A stretch of 64,000 bases of DNA from Bacillota bacterium. GTDB taxonomy: Bacteria; Bacillota; Clostridia; Oscillospirales; Ruminococcaceae. The notes beneath the pieces were generated by a model. It saw nothing but the letters and a program-made list of their open reading frames with translations, did no database searches and was not told the DNA's origin. This document shows, piece by piece, positions 8,567 to 16,723 of the stretch; position 1 is the stretch's first letter; each line of letters starts with the position of its first letter. The DNA lies in assembly GCA_023396225.1 (NCBI GenBank), contig JAEWWT010000018.1, forward strand, positions 23,205-87,204. Direction: 5' to 3'. Position numbers and translations under genes: made by a program.

Positions 8567-9250
8567 CTAATTTCTTGAAACAAGGAATTTTATTGCTCGT
8601 TCAATGCTGTCCTTTGAATTTCCCCAATCAGCGTCCTTGCCTGTGTTTCTGTAGTCATACATTGAGCAGTAATGTGAAACATCATCATAAAGTGACTTAA
8701 TATAGTTCTGTGTAAGGCTGCCGATAAGTGTGTTAAACTCATCAAGAGTGCCTTTCTGCAAGTAGTTTGGAGCCATTGAAAGCAAAAGGTCGTAATGGTT
8801 TAGGCAGATATATTCCTGTTCTGACATAAGCTTCTTTATATCAGGCTGTGCAAACATCTCAAAAAATGTACGCATAAGCCTTTCCATACCCCAATCAACT
8901 TTTTCGCAGACAAAACAAGTGGAGTTTATCTCTGAAAGCTTTTTCTGCTTCATGTTTTTAGGTTCAAAAAGCTTCTTTCTTGTAAACAACTGTCTGTTTA
9001 CTTCCTCAAGGTGTGTCTGTAGCATAAGAGCAAGTGACAGACGGTTTTTCTGTTTAAGCATCTGCTGAAAATGTGTTTGGCAGAATCCAGCCCTGTTGGT
9101 TTCAATTCTTACATCAGGCTCCATCATTGCCGCACCCATTATATATTCAACTGTTCGGCTTTCAAGCATATCTCTCATTCGGCAGATAGGACAGCCGTCC
9201 TTTGGTTCAAGAATTTCACTTATCGGTATAGTTAAAATGCTTTCTCTCAT
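8567..9250 (-). CDS. DUF6062 family protein
   Basis: The 227-residue protein matches the DUF6062 family from memory of its pattern; the function is unknown. It contains four Cys/His clusters: CPIC near residue 20, CQTH near 57, CFVC near 112 and CLNHY near 147. This looks like a paired zinc-binding arrangement. It is otherwise alpha-helical and soluble, with no signal peptide. It starts 18 bases after the stop of the glycosylase gene, so the two are one operon. The link to DNA repair is only by neighbourhood. Confidence 0.75.
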   Translation of the reverse strand: MRESILTIPISEILEPKDGCPICRMRDMLESRTVEYIMGAAMMEPDVRIETNRAGFCQTHFQQMLKQKNRLSLALMLQTHLEEVNRQLFTRKKLFEPKNMKQKKLSEINSTCFVCEKVDWGMERLMRTFFEMFAQPDIKKLMSEQEYICLNHYDLLLSMAPNYLQKGTLDEFNTLIGSLTQNYIKSLYDDVSHYCSMYDYRNTGKDADWGNSKDSIERAIKFLVSRN

Positions 9251-9268
9251 GTTGTCTTTCCTTTCATA

Positions 9269-10090
9269 CTATTCAAATTTGACAAAAGTACGCATGTAGT
9301 GGAAAAGATACTGTTGTGCAATGCCTTTGTAAGTGTCAAGATAAACAGGTAGCCCATTTGGATAAAACTTAGCCATGACACGCTTTATCCACACATCAAC
9401 GGGGAAAGCCTCAATTCTGTACATTCCATAAAGCAGCGCACATTCTGCAACTTTAGGGCCAACTCCCTTAATTTTTATCAGTTCCTTACGGGCATCTTCT
9501 ATTGGCATATCAGAAATACTGACAAGGTTTATTTCACCTGTGTTGACTTTGCTTACGCAGTCTTCAATATATTTTCCCCTGAAACCTGCACGCAGAAATG
9601 CGAGCTCTTCAGCAGTAACTCCTTTCATTTGTTCAGCAGACGGAAAACCGCCGTATCTTTCACAAAGCCTGCTTACAATGCCTTTAATTCTTGGAATATT
9701 GTTGTTCTGTGAAATAATAAAGGAAATAAGAGCCTCCCATTTGTCCTGTCGTAAAAGGCGTATTCCTTCAGCATATTTACAAGCAAGTGATAGAGTTTCA
9801 TCTTCAGAAAACATCCTTTTCAGCTCGCTGTAATCTGTGTCCATGTCAAAATAATTGTGCCATACTGATATGTAATCCTGTTCAGAAGTATGATGGAGTA
9901 TAATAGTATCCTTTTCTTCGGAAATATGAAGTTCGTTATTCAGAAAATATCCATGATATTCTGCATTATTTCCCGAAGAAGTACGCTCCCATCTGAATGC
10001 CTGTCCGCAGTCAAGTGTCTGATCAAGGCTGAAATCTTTTTTGGGTATAATAATATCATTACCCCGTACAATATAGCTTATTTTTCTCAC
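9269..10090 (-). CDS. ogg: 8-oxoguanine DNA glycosylase, OGG1 type
   Basis: This is a base-excision repair enzyme that removes 8-oxoguanine opposite cytosine and nicks the abasic site. The 273-residue protein has the OGG1 N-terminal motif CGQAFRWE, a helix motif SQNNNIPRIKGIV equivalent to the SSNNN strand of OGG1, and a helix-hairpin-helix KIKGVGPKVAECALL ending in FPVDVW. Lys213 is the expected nucleophile and Asp232 the conserved acid. It is the first gene of an operon with DUF6062. Bacterial OGG1-type enzymes are common in clostridia and distinct from MutM. Confidence 0.92.
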   Translation of the reverse strand: MRKISYIVRGNDIIIPKKDFSLDQTLDCGQAFRWERTSSGNNAEYHGYFLNNELHISEEKDTIILHHTSEQDYISVWHNYFDMDTDYSELKRMFSEDETLSLACKYAEGIRLLRQDKWEALISFIISQNNNIPRIKGIVSRLCERYGGFPSAEQMKGVTAEELAFLRAGFRGKYIEDCVSKVNTGEINLVSISDMPIEDARKELIKIKGVGPKVAECALLYGMYRIEAFPVDVWIKRVMAKFYPNGLPVYLDTYKGIAQQYLFHYMRTFVKFE

Positions 10091-10104
10091 TTCCTAATAT
10101 ATTA

Positions 10105-10138
10105 ATAAAAACGCACTCCGGCAATTATGCGGAGTGCG
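10105..10138 (-). terminator. Terminator after the tautomerase gene
   Basis: CGCACTCCG (10112-10120) pairs perfectly with CGGAGTGCG (10130-10138). On the minus strand it is followed by TTTTTATTAATA, so it ends the phosphoesterase-tautomerase transcript. Confidence 0.9.
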
Positions 10139-10145
10139 GAGTCAA

Positions 10146-10382
10146 TTAAAGCAAGTCCTTTGGGTCATATTCTGGTTTCTTGTAAAGCTTGTCTTGTTTT
10201 TCTTCAATATCTGTAACAAAAATCTCCTGCCACTCCTCAGCAGTATAATCTTCAATAGTGCAGCTTACATGAGCTGCGCCACATCCGACAGCTTCACAAA
10301 GAGCTTGAGTAAGCTTTTCGCAAGCTGCTTTTTTCTGTTCCTCTGTTCTTCCCTTGAGCATTTTAAGTGAAATATGCGGCAT
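10146..10382 (-). CDS. 4-oxalocrotonate tautomerase-like protein
   Basis: A 78-residue tautomerase superfamily protein. With the start placed at codon 4 of the open frame it begins Met-Pro-His, so processing would expose the catalytic Pro1. AAAGG lies 9 bases before this ATG, whereas the upstream ATG overlaps the ribosome site. The sequence PHISLKMLKGRTEEQKK is typical of the beta-alpha start of the family. The substrate cannot be read from sequence. It follows the phosphoesterase gene after 24 bases and is followed by a terminator. Confidence 0.8.
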   Translation of the reverse strand: MPHISLKMLKGRTEEQKKAACEKLTQALCEAVGCGAAHVSCTIEDYTAEEWQEIFVTDIEEKQDKLYKKPEYDPKDLL

Positions 10383-10406
10383 ATAAACCATCCTTTCAAT
10401 GTATAA

Positions 10407-11102
10407 CTATTTCTTCTTGGACTTTTTAGGCAATGCATTTTTTATGCAGGCAACATCATCGAAAATACAGGTGTATTTTGGTGGTATAAGCTTGTTTTTA
10501 TGCAGCTTTCCGAAATACCACATATTGAATACACAGTCATTCTTGATTGCGTCAAAGAAAATGTGCATTGTGCTTTGCTCCTGTGTTTCAAAGTCAAGGA
10601 AAGCTTTAAGCGATCCTGGCGGTTCATGAGTAATTATGTAGTCAATTTTATTACCGATATTCTGGAGATTAAATGCACCTTGCTGAATCTCCTGAGATGT
10701 CGGAAGTTCATCCTTATACCACGTATTATTATCAGTTTTAATGTCAAGATCCTTTGACTGACCTCCTCCGAAAGCAAAGAAAGAAAGTCCTTGCAGATTG
10801 AAAATTCCGCCTCTCTTCATCTGCATAAGCCTTCCTGAAATCACCCTGACCCTGCCGCCGCAGAAATCTTCTTCAGGATATTTTTCAAGCAGATCATAAT
10901 TTTCGTGACAGCCCTCAATAAACAAAGTAGTAAAGCGTTTCTTACCTATTTTTTTAAGAATTTTTTCTTCTTTATCAGAGCCATCCCAGATAAATCCGAA
11001 ATCTCCGCATATAATAAGAAAGTCGCCCTTTTTAAGTTTCTTTATACTTTTATGTTTAAAACGAGCCAGATCACCATGAGTGTCACCGGTTATACAAATC
11101 AA
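10407..11102 (-). CDS. Calcineurin-like metallophosphoesterase
   Basis: A cytosolic phosphoesterase with the dimetal-site motifs in order: GDTHGD, GDFGFIWDG, GCHENYD (Cys in place of the usual Asn in GNHE) and THEPPG. A C-terminal basic tail follows (PKKSKKK). Start choice: the frame opens at an ATG at 11129, but GGAG lies 8 bases before an in-frame TTG at 11102, which puts the first metal motif at residue 6, as is normal for the family. The substrate is unknown. The tautomerase gene follows. Confidence 0.85.
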   Translation of the reverse strand: MICITGDTHGDLARFKHKSIKKLKKGDFLIICGDFGFIWDGSDKEEKILKKIGKKRFTTLFIEGCHENYDLLEKYPEEDFCGGRVRVISGRLMQMKRGGIFNLQGLSFFAFGGGQSKDLDIKTDNNTWYKDELPTSQEIQQGAFNLQNIGNKIDYIITHEPPGSLKAFLDFETQEQSTMHIFFDAIKNDCVFNMWYFGKLHKNKLIPPKYTCIFDDVACIKNALPKKSKKK

Positions 11103-11266
11103 AACACACACTCCAGACATAAGTATCATTAAAAATAGTATACCATATTCTCGAAAAAAGGTAAATAGAAAAATAAATATTATTTCTTGTGTAAATACTC
11201 TTCCATTTAAAACAGTAATTTGTTATAATATTATTGTATATATTTTTAGGAAAGGAAATAGTTTTA

Positions 11267-12622
11267 ATGAAAAAAATTGCAATGCTTATTGCAGCTGTCA
11301 TTATGATGACAGTAATTATGCCGTTAAAAAGCTCTGCAGTAACATTTACACCGGGTTTCAAGGTTGAAAGTGAGGCAGCTTATCTCATTAATCTAGACAA
11401 GGATATCGTTGTTTATGAGAAAAACTCCCTTAAAAAAATGTACCCGGCTTCACTTACAAAAATTATGACAGCTATAATTGTCCTTGAAAATGTCAAGGAC
11501 CTTGATAATACTTATTTTGAAGCACCGCTTGTAGTATTTGACGAATTATACGGACAGGGAGCATCAGCAGTTGGATACAGCAGGGGAGAGGTAGCAAGCG
11601 TTACTGACCTTATGTACTCAATGATGATGTATTCTGCATGTGAATCAGCAGGGATTCTTGCTTATCATGTCGGAGGTGAAAGCATTCCTAACTTTGTTGA
11701 TATGATGAATCAGAAAGCTCAAGAGCTTGGATGTACCGGTACACATTTTACGAATCCACATGGCCTTTACGATGATGACCAGTATACAAATGCAAGGGAC
11801 ATGGGTGTAATAACTCAGTATGCAATAGTAAATTATCCTAAGTTTATGGAATTTGCATGCACAACAGAGTATACTATGAAAGCTACAAACTATCAGCAGG
11901 AGGGTTGGGCAACAATATACCATACCAATAAAATGCTCAGTTCGACCAGTGAATATTATTACCAGTATGCCAGAGGAATAAAGACCGGAACACTTGATGA
12001 GTCCGGAAGAAACCTTATTTCATCAGCAAGAAAGGACGGCAACAATTACCTTCTTGTAACATTAGGCGGACCTATGTATGATGACGATGGAAATTCTGTC
12101 TTTGACCACTTTATTGATCATAAAAACATTTATGAATGGGCATTCAATACATTCGAATTCAAGACGGTTTTATCCTCCACACAGGAGATAACAGAAGTTC
12201 CGGTCAAGTACGGTGAAGAAAAGGATTATGTAATTCTTGTTCCTTCGGGAGAATATGCAACGCTCTGGCCAAATACTCTTGATGTTTCAACACTTAAATC
12301 AGATATATCAATAGAAGGATTCCTTGACGAAAACGGGCAGATAATGGCGCCTGTCAAGAAGGGGCAGAAGCTTGGCACATATTCACTTTCTCTTTCAGGA
12401 GAGGTTTTATGTACTGTTGACCTTGTTGCAAATCAAGATATATCCCTTTCAGAAACACAATATAATCTTGACAAGGCAAAAGCGTTTTTGGGATCATTCT
12501 GGTTTAAGCTTGCAATAGGTATTGCTGTTTTGCTGATAATTCTTTACATAGTGATTTATATTAAGATAAATGGTAAGAAAAAAAGACGAATGAAAAAGGT
12601 AAGAAATAAAAGAAAATTTTGA
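11267..12622 (+). CDS. D-alanyl-D-alanine carboxypeptidase (peptidase S11)
   Basis: A penicillin-binding-protein-type enzyme that trims terminal D-Ala from peptidoglycan pentapeptides. It has a signal peptide (residues 1-24, cut near SSAVTF), the active-site motif YPASLTKIMTA with nucleophile Ser, the KTG motif GIKTGTLDESGRN, and a C-terminal membrane segment near residues 410-432 with a very basic cytosolic tail. The second motif, usually SxN, reads SAC here. The start is set by AGGAAAGGA upstream. A -10 TATAAT at 11224-11229 with a weak -35 precedes it. DacF-like in layout. Confidence 0.9.
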   Translation: MKKIAMLIAAVIMMTVIMPLKSSAVTFTPGFKVESEAAYLINLDKDIVVYEKNSLKKMYPASLTKIMTAIIVLENVKDLDNTYFEAPLVVFDELYGQGASAVGYSRGEVASVTDLMYSMMMYSACESAGILAYHVGGESIPNFVDMMNQKAQELGCTGTHFTNPHGLYDDDQYTNARDMGVITQYAIVNYPKFMEFACTTEYTMKATNYQQEGWATIYHTNKMLSSTSEYYYQYARGIKTGTLDESGRNLISSARKDGNNYLLVTLGGPMYDDDGNSVFDHFIDHKNIYEWAFNTFEFKTVLSSTQEITEVPVKYGEEKDYVILVPSGEYATLWPNTLDVSTLKSDISIEGFLDENGQIMAPVKKGQKLGTYSLSLSGEVLCTVDLVANQDISLSETQYNLDKAKAFLGSFWFKLAIGIAVLLIILYIVIYIKINGKKKRRMKKVRNKRKF

Positions 12623-12631
12623 CAGAATTTA

Positions 12632-12660
12632 TTGACACATTTGCTATAAAATGTTATAAT
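12632..12660 (+). promoter_or_regulatory. Strong promoter with long leader before a small membrane protein gene
   Basis: TTGACA (12632-12637) and TATAAT (12655-12660) are spaced by 17 bases, a consensus promoter. The transcript would carry a leader of about 130 bases before the ATG at 12798. Part of that leader could fold, pairing GGGC near 12732 with GCCC near 12772. Confidence 0.8.
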
Positions 12661-12797
12661 TTTATTGTTTATAGTTATTGTTTTACTAACATATGCTTAA
12701 TAAATTGAAGTAGATAATGACATTGAAATGCTGGGCGGACTTTTAGGTTAGTTGTAAAATGACGGGGTATTGCCCTATTAAATGTGGAGGTAGTTTA

Positions 12798-13091
12798 ATG
12801 AATAACACAGAAAATAAAAATCAGATCCAGAAAATATGCGTTTCTAGTCTGGCACTTGGAATAGTGGGACTTGTTTTTTCATCATTCCTTCCTGTTGTAT
12901 CATATGCTTGTTCGATTCCTGGTCTTGTTTTTGCAGTAACAAAGAAAAAAAAGAATTATAATTGCACAGCAGGTTTGGCACTGAATATTATTGCAATTTC
13001 GATTGCCGCAATAAATTCTTTGCTTGGAATAATTATGACTATAAAAATATTTACTAAGGGCAAAAACAAGGTAAGTTCTAAAAAGAATTAA
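12798..13091 (+). CDS. Small two-segment membrane protein, DUF4190-like
   Basis: A 97-residue protein with two membrane segments (about 17-45 and 57-85) separated by a basic loop KKKKNYN, and a basic tail. The SLALGIVGLVFS and GLALNIIAI repeats resemble DUF4190-type proteins; this is a pattern judgement. The ATG at 12798 is chosen because GTGGAGG lies 8 bases before it; an in-frame ATG at 12759 has no ribosome site. It is a single-gene transcript with its own promoter and terminator. Confidence 0.75.
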   Translation: MNNTENKNQIQKICVSSLALGIVGLVFSSFLPVVSYACSIPGLVFAVTKKKKNYNCTAGLALNIIAISIAAINSLLGIIMTIKIFTKGKNKVSSKKN

Positions 13092-13118
13092 AAATTAATA
13101 ATATTATGTTTAAATAAG

Positions 13119-13158
13119 ACCATTAGGTACATAATTATTGTACCTAATGGTTTTTATT
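13119..13158 (+). terminator. Terminator after the small membrane protein
   Basis: ACCATTAGGTAC (13119-13130) pairs perfectly with GTACCTAATGGT (13140-13151), followed by TTTTATTG on the plus strand. Confidence 0.92.
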
Positions 13159-13160
13159 GT

Positions 13161-13195
13161 GAGAAAAAGGCAGCTATGATTAAATCATAGCTGCC
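13161..13195 (-). terminator. Terminator of the Tyr-rich protein gene
   Basis: GGCAGCTATGAT and its complement ATCATAGCTGCC form a hairpin at 13169-13195, followed on the minus strand by CTTTTTCTC. It lies 16 bases past the stop codon. Confidence 0.9.
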
Positions 13196-13210
13196 TGAAT
13201 TAATATTATA

Positions 13211-14737
13211 TTACTTCAATATTGCAACGTAGTAACCACCGTCAGATGTTGTGAATGAAGCTGAGCCATCTGAACCAACTGTTGTTGTACCAACAGATAC
13301 AAGACGATTATTAGCTGAATCATAACGGTAGAAAGTAACCTTGTAACCTGCACGTTTTTTGTTAAACTTGATTGTAGCAGTTGTTTCAAAACCAAGAGCG
13401 CCTTCTCTTCCAATTGTGTACTGTGTCATATAAGAAGCGCCTTTAGTTACCTTCTTTAAAAGTGAAGAAGGAATATTTTTCTTGCCTGATGTAAATGAAA
13501 GGTCTGTTGAGTAAGTATTATCAACATCCCCACCATAGATAGAATACTTAATTCCATCAGGATTAGTAAGAATTAAAGTTTTTCTTGTTCCTTCAAGTTC
13601 TTCGAGTATATCACTAGGAACTGAACTCTGTTCATTCAGGTAAACAGTAATTTTTTCACTTGAACTTGCATTACTAATAGTGCTCTTGATATAAGACCAA
13701 CCAGCCTTCTTTTTGTTTCCTGAGAGGTAAGCATCTCCATCATCTGCATTGCCGTAAGTAGTTGAAGATGTTGAGCCATTCTTGATGTAGTTATAATAAT
13801 AATCAGCTGGATCGTAGTAATAACCATTATTGTAATAACCGTTATTGTAGTAACCATTGTTATAGTAATAACCGTTGTTGTAATAATCATAGCGGCTACC
13901 GTAATAACCATAATAGTTATTGGAACCATTAGAATAACCGTAGTATTTAACCTTTGATTCATCATTGTTTGCATAACTTAGAGCCTGACTCTTAGTTGAA
14001 TAGAAGAGGCCGTTTTCCTGACAAAAATAAAGATTGTAGCTAGTTGTTGAATGAGTGGATACCTGACCCTCATTATCTGAAGCGTTACGAGCATCATACC
14101 AACTAAGGTAATAATCACCTGTCTTTGAAGAATAATAATATGTTGCGCTTGTATTGTTGTTATTATTTACAGTAGTTGAAGTATCCGCAACATTAGTAAT
14201 TCTTACTACGTTTGTAGTAACATTTGAAGCGCCTGCAAGAGCTTCTGCATAAGAATTATAATATGTACCATTACTGCTGCAGAACCAAGCCTTAGGTGTT
14301 GTCGCAGCATAAGTTGATACTGTAGCTGCACCTGCTGCATTTGCAGAAGTGATGTTAGGATAATAAAGACCTGTTGCAGAGTTATAATAGAGGTTTGAGC
14401 CACTTGAAGTATTAGAACTTCCGTAAGATCCAATAGTTGTACCATTCTGAGTTATTGTTGCACTTGGACTTGCGTTGTATGCACTGTTGTAACTTGAGTA
14501 ATAACCATGTGTGTTTGAGTTGTAATACCATCCTGAAATGCTAGGATTTGTATAATACCCAATGCTGCTTGAATAGCCACCAGCTACATTAACAGCACTC
14601 TGATAGTCAGGATAATATACACCATTGTAGTAATAATAATCTGTTGCACTTGCTGTAATGCCAAATGCTTGAACTGCCATTGTTGATGCCAAAGCAGCAG
14701 CAACAGCTATTTTTTTAATTGAACTTAACTTGCTCAT
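13211..14737 (-). CDS. Secreted Tyr/Asn-rich repeat protein
   Basis: A 508-residue exported protein of unknown role. A signal peptide (SSIKKIAVAAALASTMAVQA, cut near ASATD) is followed by about six loosely conserved 45-55 residue units. Each has an aromatic pair, a short turn with NG or TG, a second YY or FY, then a helix with two Ala (for example NGVYYPDYQSAVNVAGG). A run of NGYYN units follows at ~310-335. The last ~150 residues resemble a beta-rich domain common at the C-terminus of clostridial surface proteins (ITVYLNEQSSVPSDILEEL and GFETTATIKF). No LPXTG or membrane anchor is seen. The start is set by GGAG before ATG 14737. Confidence 0.8.
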   Translation of the reverse strand: MSKLSSIKKIAVAAALASTMAVQAFGITASATDYYYYNGVYYPDYQSAVNVAGGYSSSIGYYTNPSISGWYYNSNTHGYYSSYNSAYNASPSATITQNGTTIGSYGSSNTSSGSNLYYNSATGLYYPNITSANAAGAATVSTYAATTPKAWFCSSNGTYYNSYAEALAGASNVTTNVVRITNVADTSTTVNNNNNTSATYYYSSKTGDYYLSWYDARNASDNEGQVSTHSTTSYNLYFCQENGLFYSTKSQALSYANNDESKVKYYGYSNGSNNYYGYYGSRYDYYNNGYYYNNGYYNNGYYNNGYYYDPADYYYNYIKNGSTSSTTYGNADDGDAYLSGNKKKAGWSYIKSTISNASSSEKITVYLNEQSSVPSDILEELEGTRKTLILTNPDGIKYSIYGGDVDNTYSTDLSFTSGKKNIPSSLLKKVTKGASYMTQYTIGREGALGFETTATIKFNKKRAGYKVTFYRYDSANNRLVSVGTTTVGSDGSASFTTSDGGYYVAILK

Positions 14738-14786
14738 TCTAATTATCTCCTTTAAGTTATTTATAGACAAACTAAACCATATGCAT

Positions 14787-14815
14787 ATTATAGCACATGA
14801 AATATATTTTGCCAA
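14787..14815 (-). promoter_or_regulatory. Promoter of the Tyr-rich protein gene
   Basis: On the minus strand, TTGGCA (14810-14815), a 17-base spacer and TATAAT (14787-14792). The leader is about 45 bases. Confidence 0.8.
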
Positions 14816-14895
14816 TAGTTATTTGGAAAAAAATAATTACAATACGATTACGAATTTGTATAATAAACTGTAATATCTTTACTTTTTAAGAGAAA

Positions 14896-15864
14896 TCAGC
14901 TTACAACTATAATTGCCATATCGCCGTTATTATTCTGTCCGGATAATTTAGATGCATTTATTACTCTTGGTATAATTCCTGGAATCTGTTCACGCAAAGC
15001 CTTGTCAAATAGAGTAATTGCCTCTGCAAAGTCATCGTCACTCTTCTCAGGCATATAACATGTAAGCATTATCTTTATAGCATTGTAAAGCATACACATG
15101 AACACATAGTTGTCCCATATTGTAATATCATTTGAAGCAAAAGGAATTGATAAATTGAAAACATAATTTATCATAATATTTTCAATGTAATGCTCCTTGT
15201 CTTTCATTTCAGATGTTACAAAGTCCTTTTTGAGAGTAATATATTTGTTTATATCAAGATCTCTTAAGGTTTCAGGACCTGAAACACCGAGATTCTTATA
15301 TACTGTATCCATAATCTTCTTGAATTCAGGAGTAATTTTGAACAACCCAAGGAAAGCCATACCTTCAGCAAGTGAAGCTTCAAATAAAGGCTTTAGTGTC
15401 TTGAAATACTCAAGAACTCTTGTAAATGATTCTGCAGAAGTAATTTCATGTGCAAACTTAGGAATAAGGTCAGAGCGACCCTGTTCAATCATGTCGTTCA
15501 TTGCCTTCATGCAGTAATTCAATATAAGCATTCTTTTCTCAAAAACAATATTTTTCTTCTGAAGAACATTGATAATAAGAGTTTTTATCTGCCAGTAATA
15601 TTCAAGGAAAGGATACTTTGCAATCTTTTCAGCAGACTTCTTTGTGAAGTCAGCAGTAATTTCATTATCAACCTGAGCCATATTGAACTGCAGAGGCTCT
15701 GATATTGACATAAGTTTTCTTACAACTTCAATTTCGCTCAAAGAAAAGATGTATTCAACTGCAGATGCTGACATAATAACATCGCACTTAGGACCACTTG
15801 CAGGATTTTTTACATCCGGTACAAGTTCTTTATAAAATGATGGTGTAATAATTGGATATCCCAT
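14896..15864 (-). CDS. Hypothetical protein, 322 residues
   Basis: No family is recognised. The protein is soluble-looking and mainly helical, with regular hydrophobic/charged spacing and no signal peptide, membrane segment or obvious catalytic motif. It ends in a short beta-like tail, DMAIIVVS. Codon use matches the neighbours. The ATG at 15864 is preferred over two upstream in-frame ATGs because GGAG lies 6 bases before it. It has its own promoter and lies between two exported or membrane proteins of unknown role. Confidence 0.7.
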   Translation of the reverse strand: MGYPIITPSFYKELVPDVKNPASGPKCDVIMSASAVEYIFSLSEIEVVRKLMSISEPLQFNMAQVDNEITADFTKKSAEKIAKYPFLEYYWQIKTLIINVLQKKNIVFEKRMLILNYCMKAMNDMIEQGRSDLIPKFAHEITSAESFTRVLEYFKTLKPLFEASLAEGMAFLGLFKITPEFKKIMDTVYKNLGVSGPETLRDLDINKYITLKKDFVTSEMKDKEHYIENIMINYVFNLSIPFASNDITIWDNYVFMCMLYNAIKIMLTCYMPEKSDDDFAEAITLFDKALREQIPGIIPRVINASKLSGQNNNGDMAIIVVS

Positions 15865-15984
15865 AAATTTCTCCATTCCCGGCACAAGCCAAAAAAATAG
15901 TATGTGTGGTTATAATTAATAAGCACATTAAATCTTACTTTAAAACGTTTAAATTAAATTATAAAGTAAAAATTGCACTATAAT

Positions 15985-16013
15985 AGTATATCACTATTTA
16001 TAAAAAAATGCAA
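15985..16013 (-). promoter_or_regulatory. Promoter of the 322-residue hypothetical gene
   Basis: On the minus strand, TTGCAT (16008-16013), 17 bases, TATACT (15985-15990). The leader is about 110 bases and AT-rich. Confidence 0.65.
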
Positions 16014-16090
16014 TTAAATATAATAATAAACGATTAATATCTGCATATTTGCTTAATTGCAGTGGTGATTTTTATTAAAAACTAATATAT

Positions 16091-16555
16091 CTATTTCTGA
16101 TTACCGCATCCTTTGCACGTTCTTGATGAATTTGGATTAAGTTCGCCGCATTTTTTGCAAAGCCACTTATTATCTGCCATATTTGTAGTTGTGGAGTTAT
16201 TGGTATGTACTGCATTGCTTGAATAAGAATAGTTAAATGCACTTGGCTGTTGTTCTGCTGTTGGATTTTGAAAATAAAAGTGAAGTTCCTCTCTTAGCCT
16301 TGTTTGTTCGTAAAGCAGTGCATCATGATCGGCAGATAAAGACGCAAGAGCATACCAAGGTGTAAGTGTTATAACTCCAGAAATTATAATAATTAATATA
16401 TAAAATAATACTTCCCCAAGATAATATGAAGAATAATAAGAATTTGAGTCTATTAATATGCTAGTAGTAATTGTAGAAACAATGTAACCTAAAATTACTA
16501 TACCATATACAACCGTAAAAAATATTGCCATTGCCTTTAAAAATTTTGTTCTCAT
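16091..16555 (-). CDS. Membrane protein with C-terminal zinc ribbon
   Basis: A 154-residue protein with two N-terminal membrane segments (about 8-32 and 45-70), a soluble linker rich in Asn, Ser and Thr, and a C-terminal zinc ribbon WLCKKCGELNPNSSRTCKGC with two CxxC pairs. Such proteins are common in clostridia and their role is unknown. The start at 16555 is chosen because GGGGGA lies before it; the open frame runs upstream into the promoter. It is a single gene with its own consensus promoter. Confidence 0.75.
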   Translation of the reverse strand: MRTKFLKAMAIFFTVVYGIVILGYIVSTITTSILIDSNSYYSSYYLGEVLFYILIIIISGVITLTPWYALASLSADHDALLYEQTRLREELHFYFQNPTAEQQPSAFNYSYSSNAVHTNNSTTTNMADNKWLCKKCGELNPNSSRTCKGCGNQK

Positions 16556-16585
16556 AATAATTGTCCCCCAATAATGTTTTATAAT

Positions 16586-16614
16586 AGTATACAATAAGCT
16601 AAATATTTTGTCAA
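16586..16614 (-). promoter_or_regulatory. Promoter of the zinc-ribbon membrane protein
   Basis: On the minus strand, TTGACA (16609-16614), a 17-base spacer and TATACT (16586-16591), about 25 bases before the ribosome site. Confidence 0.85.
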
Positions 16615-16646
16615 CATTTGTATAATATTCCATTATTTTTTACTTA

Positions 16647-16673
16647 GTTGCATGCTTTTATGCAACTTTTTTT
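16647..16673 (+). terminator. Plus-strand terminator or attenuator hairpin ahead of a small ORF
   Basis: GTTGCAT (16647-16653) pairs with ATGCAAC (16660-16666) and is followed by seven T and then TATTTTTT. No plus-strand gene ends here: the sequence upstream is the promoter of a minus-strand gene. It may attenuate transcription into the small ORF at 16724 or block antisense transcripts. Confidence 0.7.
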
Positions 16674-16723
16674 ATTTTTTACCTGTATACAAAAGAAGTC
16701 TATCTATATTAAAGGAGAAAAAT

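Noticed and set aside
8449..8700. An 83-codon plus-strand ORF
   Set aside because: It overlaps the 3' end of the DUF6062 gene antisense, has no ribosome site, and runs through the DnaA-box-like repeats.
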